Part shown: positions 60,401-64,000 of the stretch, piece after piece
How the letters are laid out: every line of letters starts with the position of its first letter
Position numbering within the stretch: position 1 is the stretch's first letter
Assembly (NCBI GenBank): GCA_032158295.1
Contig: CM063253.1
Span: forward strand, 62,001-126,000
DNA length: 64,000 bases
Direction of reading: 5' to 3'
Source: Pycnopodia helianthoides
Taxonomy: Eukaryota; Echinodermata; Asteroidea; Forcipulatida; Asteriidae
The notes under the pieces: generated by a model
Seen by the model: only the letters and a program-made list of their open reading frames with translations
What the model was told of the DNA's origin: nothing
The model's database searches: none
Made by a program: the position numbers and the translations under genes

Positions 60401-61019
60401 TGAATATAGGAGTCTTATATTGATAAATAGGACACCAAAATAACAGTTTCTGGAGGTTCGTCCAACCAAAACAAGATTATGTCACAGCGTGCCGGACAAG
60501 GTTAATGTCTACATGGAGTCGTCCACTATGTTTAGAAGGGTTTTACTCTTTTAAAGAATTTTCAGAGTGAGGGGTGGATAAGTTTTCATGTCAGTTTTGT
60601 GTTTATTGTGAAACAAAATTCAAATGACAAGGATCTATGTGTGTAGTATACAAAACAAATATTGCCTGCATTTCGTTCGTGCTTTGTTGCAGAATGTATC
60701 ACTCGGTGAAATCTGGCTTTCCCATTTCACTCGGCTTCACCTCGTAAAATGGAATAGTCCAGATTTCACCTTGTGATTATATTCTCTGACAATGCACTCA
60801 CATGCATTCAATATCTGTACATTATTTGACCTTGTAAATACCACATAACCATGTTTGAACCAACTCCAAACAGTTGTCTGCAGGGATCATTCTTTACACA
60901 TCACATGATGAACTGAAGTGTAAATTGTTGAGAGTTGAGACTCTGATTCCTGTATCAGTATACTTACCAATGTAACAAATCCTGTTCAATTATGATTGGT
61001 GAACTCCACACACACTATA

Positions 61020-61316
61020 ATAGGCTCAGGATGGCTAAGTTTAACCTTTACCAGGCTGACCCCAACCCTACCCCCATTATGATGGGCTCAGGATGGCTAA
61101 GGTTAACCCTTACCAGGCTGACCCCAACCCTACCCCCATTATGATGGGCTCAGGATGGCTAAGGTTAACCCTTACCAGGCTGACCCAACCCTACCCCATT
61201 ATGATGGGTCAGGATGGCTAAGTTAACCCTTACCAGCTGACCCCAACCCTACCCCCATTATGATGGGCTCAGGATGGCTAAGTTAACCCTTACCAGGCTG
61301 ACCCCAACCCTACCCC
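61020..61316. repeat. Minisatellite, about 61-base unit, five copies
   Basis: The unit contains GGCTCAGGATGGCTAAG, TTAACCCTTACCAGGCTGAC and CCCAACCCTACCCCCATTAT. The copies differ by one- or two-base deletions, so any open frame in it is accidental. Confidence 0.92.
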
Positions 61317-61758
61317 TATAGAGTCTTTGGCTAGAGACTCTCTCATATCCTCCAAAGTACTCCACTTTTTGGTAACACATTTTTGGTAACAGAAAATGCT
61401 TGAACTTGGATAAGATTGGTATGCCTGGTTCAATGATAAGCAATAGTTATTTAAGGCTTGCAGTCTTAAATCAAACAAAGTTAGACAACTTACTGCATAT
61501 AGTTGGAGAATTTGGGACCATGAGCATTAACGATGAACACAATCTATGAGTTACCCCAGCCAAGAGCCCACCAATTTTTCGCACAGTGGTAATGAAAATA
61601 AATGAAAACAGTACTTTCAATATATTGGCATTGTTTAAAATACATCAGACACAATACACAGTCAGCCATTTTTATGATGGCTTATTTTGGCACATCCATG
61701 TAAAAAAAGATCATGAGGGCCTTTATTATGAAACCCCTAAAAATGGATCTGGATTAAT

Positions 61759-61951
61759 CCCGATTCATACTTCCTGCGAATGCGAATGTGAAGCGAATGT
61801 TGACGTCACAAATTTGCAATGGATAATTCGCAGCAGTTCAGCTGTGCTCAACTCTTGCGAATATTTGCAGCGAAAACAGAGTTGTGACGTCAAATTCACG
61901 TCAAATTCACTTCGCATTCGCATTCGTAGGAAGTATGAACCGGGCTTTAGG
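61759..61951. mobile_element. Inverted-repeat element (MITE-like) beside the 62-kb array
   Basis: CATACTTCCTGCGAATGCGA on the left is inverted as TCGCATTCGTAGGAAGTATG on the right. Inside, TGACGTCA-type words and GAATTTGACG repeats also pair. The right end and its flank were copied again at 62152. Confidence 0.65.
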
Positions 61952-62472
61952 GTTAAGGTCTGGCTTAGCATCATCCCACCATGTGAATCCTTGTGCCCAA
62001 AGCCCTAGCTGATGCCTCAGTCCAAACTAGGGACCTCAGTCCAAGCCGGCACCTCAGCCCAAGCCAGAACTTTAGTCCAAGCCAGAGCCTCTGCCCAAGC
62101 CGGAGCCTCAGCCCAAGCCGAAACCTCAGTCCAAGCTGGAGGTACAGCCTTCATTCGCATTCGCAGGAAGTATGAACCGGGCTTTAGGGTTAAGGTCTGG
62201 CTTAGCATCATCCCACCATGTGAATCCTTGTGCCCAAAGCCCTAGCTGATGCCTCAGTCCAAACTAGGAACCTCAGTCTAAGCCGGAGCCTCAGCCCAAG
62301 CCAGAGCCTCAGCTCAAGCCAGAGCCTCAGCCCAAGCCAGAGCCTCAGCTCAGGCCAGAGCCTCAGCCCAAGCCAGAGCCTCAGCCCAAGCCAGAGCCTC
62401 AGCTCAAGCCAGAGCCTCAGCCCAAGCCAGAGCCTCAGCCCAAGCCAAAACCTCAGTCCAAGCTGGAGGTAC
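61916..62472. repeat. Compound minisatellite: 18-base units with a duplicated 115-base block
   Basis: A block of about 115 bases (61916-62035, including GAACCGGGCTTTAGGGTTAA) is followed by 18-base units of the type TCAGCCCAAGCCAGAGCC. The block then recurs at 62151-62270, followed by a longer 18-base array to 62472. Both strands are open over much of it only because the unit is a multiple of three. Confidence 0.9.
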
Positions 62473-62652
62473 AGCCTTCTACTATTTTCAACTTTCTCAG
62501 CAAACAGGGAAAAATCATCCACAACAATTTAAGGTGTCTCGGATGAGTGAATTAATAAGAGGCATCCACCAAATTTTGAATACTTTGTAATTTTTTTCTG
62601 TGAGCCCTTGAGATCACAAAACGATCAGTTTGGCCCAATCAAAAGTTAAACA

Positions 62653-62658
62653 TTTATT
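62653..62658 (-). terminator. Candidate poly(A) signal for the unidentified gene
   Basis: AATAAA on the minus strand about 320 bases after the stop codon at 62976. It is the first canonical hexamer I noticed there. Such hexamers are common in AT-rich DNA, so this is weak. Confidence 0.25.
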
Positions 62659-62975
62659 TTTTGGAGCTTAAGAAAATTGGTCCAAAAAAAAAAAAAAAAA
62701 AGGCCCAACCTCATAACCAGAAAAATATTGCTTCAAATTATTTGCAGGGTGAAAATGTGTGGACCCAATCTTAAGCAATGTACATTACACACACAATCAA
62801 CCCACAAGGATCCATGAGGACCCCAAAACAATTCACAGATATCCACATGACAATCAGAAAAATGCAAAAATCTACTGCCCAGCAATTAATAATTTATGAT
62901 ATAATTTTGACGTACAAATTATTCCTATATATATATTTTTGTTTATAAAGGGGGAATTTTAAAACAAGGCCTCTC

Positions 62976-62976
62976 T
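62976..62976 (-). other. Stop codon position of unidentified gene
   Basis: The TAA at 62978-62976 closes the only open frame of the terminal exon; 3' UTR follows to the left. Confidence 0.6.
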
Positions 62977-63125
62977 TACTCTTTCAAGTCATTCTGCGGC
63001 AAGTTGTTTTCTTCGGCGGCATGCATGGACGGTTCACTCGTCTCAAACAACGACTTGGCCAGCTCCTCATGAGGTTTCCTGTCTGACTTTAAGACTTCAA
63101 TGACTTCCTCCCAAGCATCTAGACA
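62976..63125 (-). CDS. Terminal coding exon of an unidentified gene
   Basis: After a strong acceptor (TTTTCTTCTGCAG) only one frame stays open, for 49 codons to a TAA at 62978-62976. It begins CLDAWEEVIEVLKSDRKPHE and continues ELAKSLFETSEPSMHAAEEN. The first half looks like an amphipathic helix and the tail is acidic and polar, as in many C-termini. I do not recognise the family. The rest of the gene lies to the right of the window, on the same strand as the ARHGAP45-like gene, about 6.5 kb upstream of its presumed promoter. Confidence 0.65.
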   Translation of the reverse strand, partial: CLDAWEEVIEVLKSDRKPHEELAKSLFETSEPSMHAAEENNLPQNDLKE

Positions 63126-63589
63126 CTGCAGAAGAAAATAACACAACTTTGAATCAAAGTTTCATTTTCCTAAATGTGACTGTGCAAAAATAAAAAAAAT
63201 ATCCCAGGTTGAGGTTTGCTCCCTGTCTACAGAGGAAACCCACTGAAGGATCTGGTTGTTGCATTCAAGAGGATTTGTTTTTATGAGATATCGCCTAACT
63301 CACAAGGCCGAACGGCTACTCAAGGTGAGGGCTACACTTAACTGATTTGGGCTGTTGACACAAATCAACTGACACCAGGGGCACGTTGCCACCTACTCCT
63401 GGAGCTGAAACAGGGTTACCCCCTTCACAGTCCGTAAGGATGTAGGCATGGGTATCATCCACTGGGAGCCTGGCTGGTAGAGCAGAATACACACTACTTT
63501 CCCAACTTTTTATGAAGCAATTATGGTTAAGTGCCTTGCTCAAGGGCACAATGAATCATAGGAAAGTAGAGGTTTGACCTCATAAAGGC
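63126..63589 (-). other. Intron of the unidentified gene, left part
   Basis: Sequence upstream of the acceptor at 63126. I see no exon in it. It is unremarkable AT-rich DNA up to the tandem repeat. Confidence 0.4.
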
Positions 63590-64000
63590 TACTCTACTTA
63601 ATTGCATACTAGTCAAGTGAACATCTTTGATATATCCTACCTGTTTGTAGCACTCTACTTGATTACATACTAGTCAAGTGAACATCTTTGATATATCCTA
63701 CCTATTTGTAGCACTCTACTTGATTACATGCTAGTAAAGTGAACATCTTTGATATATCCTAACTTTTTTGTAAGCACATTATGATTACATCCTTGTCAAG
63801 GACATGAATCTAGAATAGATCTACCTATATTAGGCACTCTACTTAATTACATACTAGTCAAGTGAACATCTTTGATATATCCTACCTGTTTGTAGCACTC
63901 TACTTGATTACATACTAGTCAAGTGAACATCTTTGATATATCCTACCTATTTGTAGCACTCTACTTGATTACATCTAGTAAGTGAACATCTTGATATATC
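63590..64000. repeat. 60-base minisatellite running off the window
   Basis: About seven copies, one strongly diverged (near 63770-63834), of a unit with GCACTCTACTTGATTACATA, CTAGTCAAGTGAACATCTTT and GATATATCCTACCTGTTTGT. It continues past base 64000, so its full size is unknown. It appears to lie in an intron of the unidentified minus-strand gene. Confidence 0.92.

Larger units (their letters stand above)
56471..62652. other. Intergenic / possible 3' UTR stretch
   Basis: No coding exon was found between the presumed promoter near 56.1-56.5 kb and the terminal exon at 62976. It holds degenerate telomere-like repeats (57190-57440), AT-rich unique-looking sequence (57.7-61.0 kb), and the arrays at 61.0 and 62.0 kb. 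Part may be 3' flank of the unidentified gene. Confidence 0.4.

Noticed and set aside
61290..61478. Overlapping frames at the end of the 61-kb array
   Set aside because: They start in the tandem repeat, whose copies carry single-base deletions, and show no domain.
62012..62532. Open frames on both strands rich in SLSPSQ, AQA or LWLGLRL repeats
   Set aside because: They come from an 18-base minisatellite whose unit is divisible by three; all frames stay open for that reason alone.

Overview
This is eukaryotic nuclear DNA from a large, AT-rich, intron-rich animal genome. The organism is probably a marine deuterostome. I favour an echinoderm, perhaps a sea star, because several short inverted-repeat transposons and the tRNA-derived SINE resemble repeats I remember from that group; this was not checked by search. 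There are no bacterial operons, no rRNA and no CRISPR array, and almost all the short open frames are chance.

The window is dominated by one minus-strand gene, an ortholog of the vertebrate ARHGAP45 (HMHA1) / ARHGAP29 / GMIP family of RhoGAPs. I could chain eleven coding exons with GT-AG borders and compatible phases: 54374-54532, 19057-19435, 10799-10942, 9493-9571, 8830-8896, 7958-8045, 2920-3057, 2532-2596, 2324-2368, 860-925 and 141-221. They encode 437 residues without a break: a basic/serine-rich N-terminus, the conserved helical region before the F-BAR, and the first part of the F-BAR domain. The rest of the F-BAR, the C1 domain and the RhoGAP domain lie beyond the left edge. A second first exon at 25024-25131 ends in the same phase and could replace the 54-kb exon, so two promoters about 29 kb apart are likely. 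A splice donor in a locally CpG-richer stretch at about 56.06 kb may end a noncoding leader exon.

At the right edge, 62976-63125 is the last coding exon of a second minus-strand gene that I could not identify. Its upstream intron holds a 60-bp tandem repeat that runs off the window.

The rest is introns and intergenic DNA full of repeats: a pogo-like element with perfect 23-bp inverted ends (1123-1952), a Harbinger-like element with perfect 28-bp ends (51227-51637), a family of short elements beginning TTAAAGG (22395, 35790, 47147), at least seven copies of a tRNA-derived SINE, and several minisatellites (7.37-7.95, 21.8-22.06, 61.02-61.32, 62.03-62.47, 63.59-64.0 kb). The oddest signal is a 15-base word, GTAATGCGACTGACC, present ten times in one orientation between 33178 and 35377 and scattered through otherwise unlike sequence. 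I found no clearly new multi-gene system. The 15-mer cluster, the alternative first exons and the minisatellite touching a splice donor are the points most worth following.
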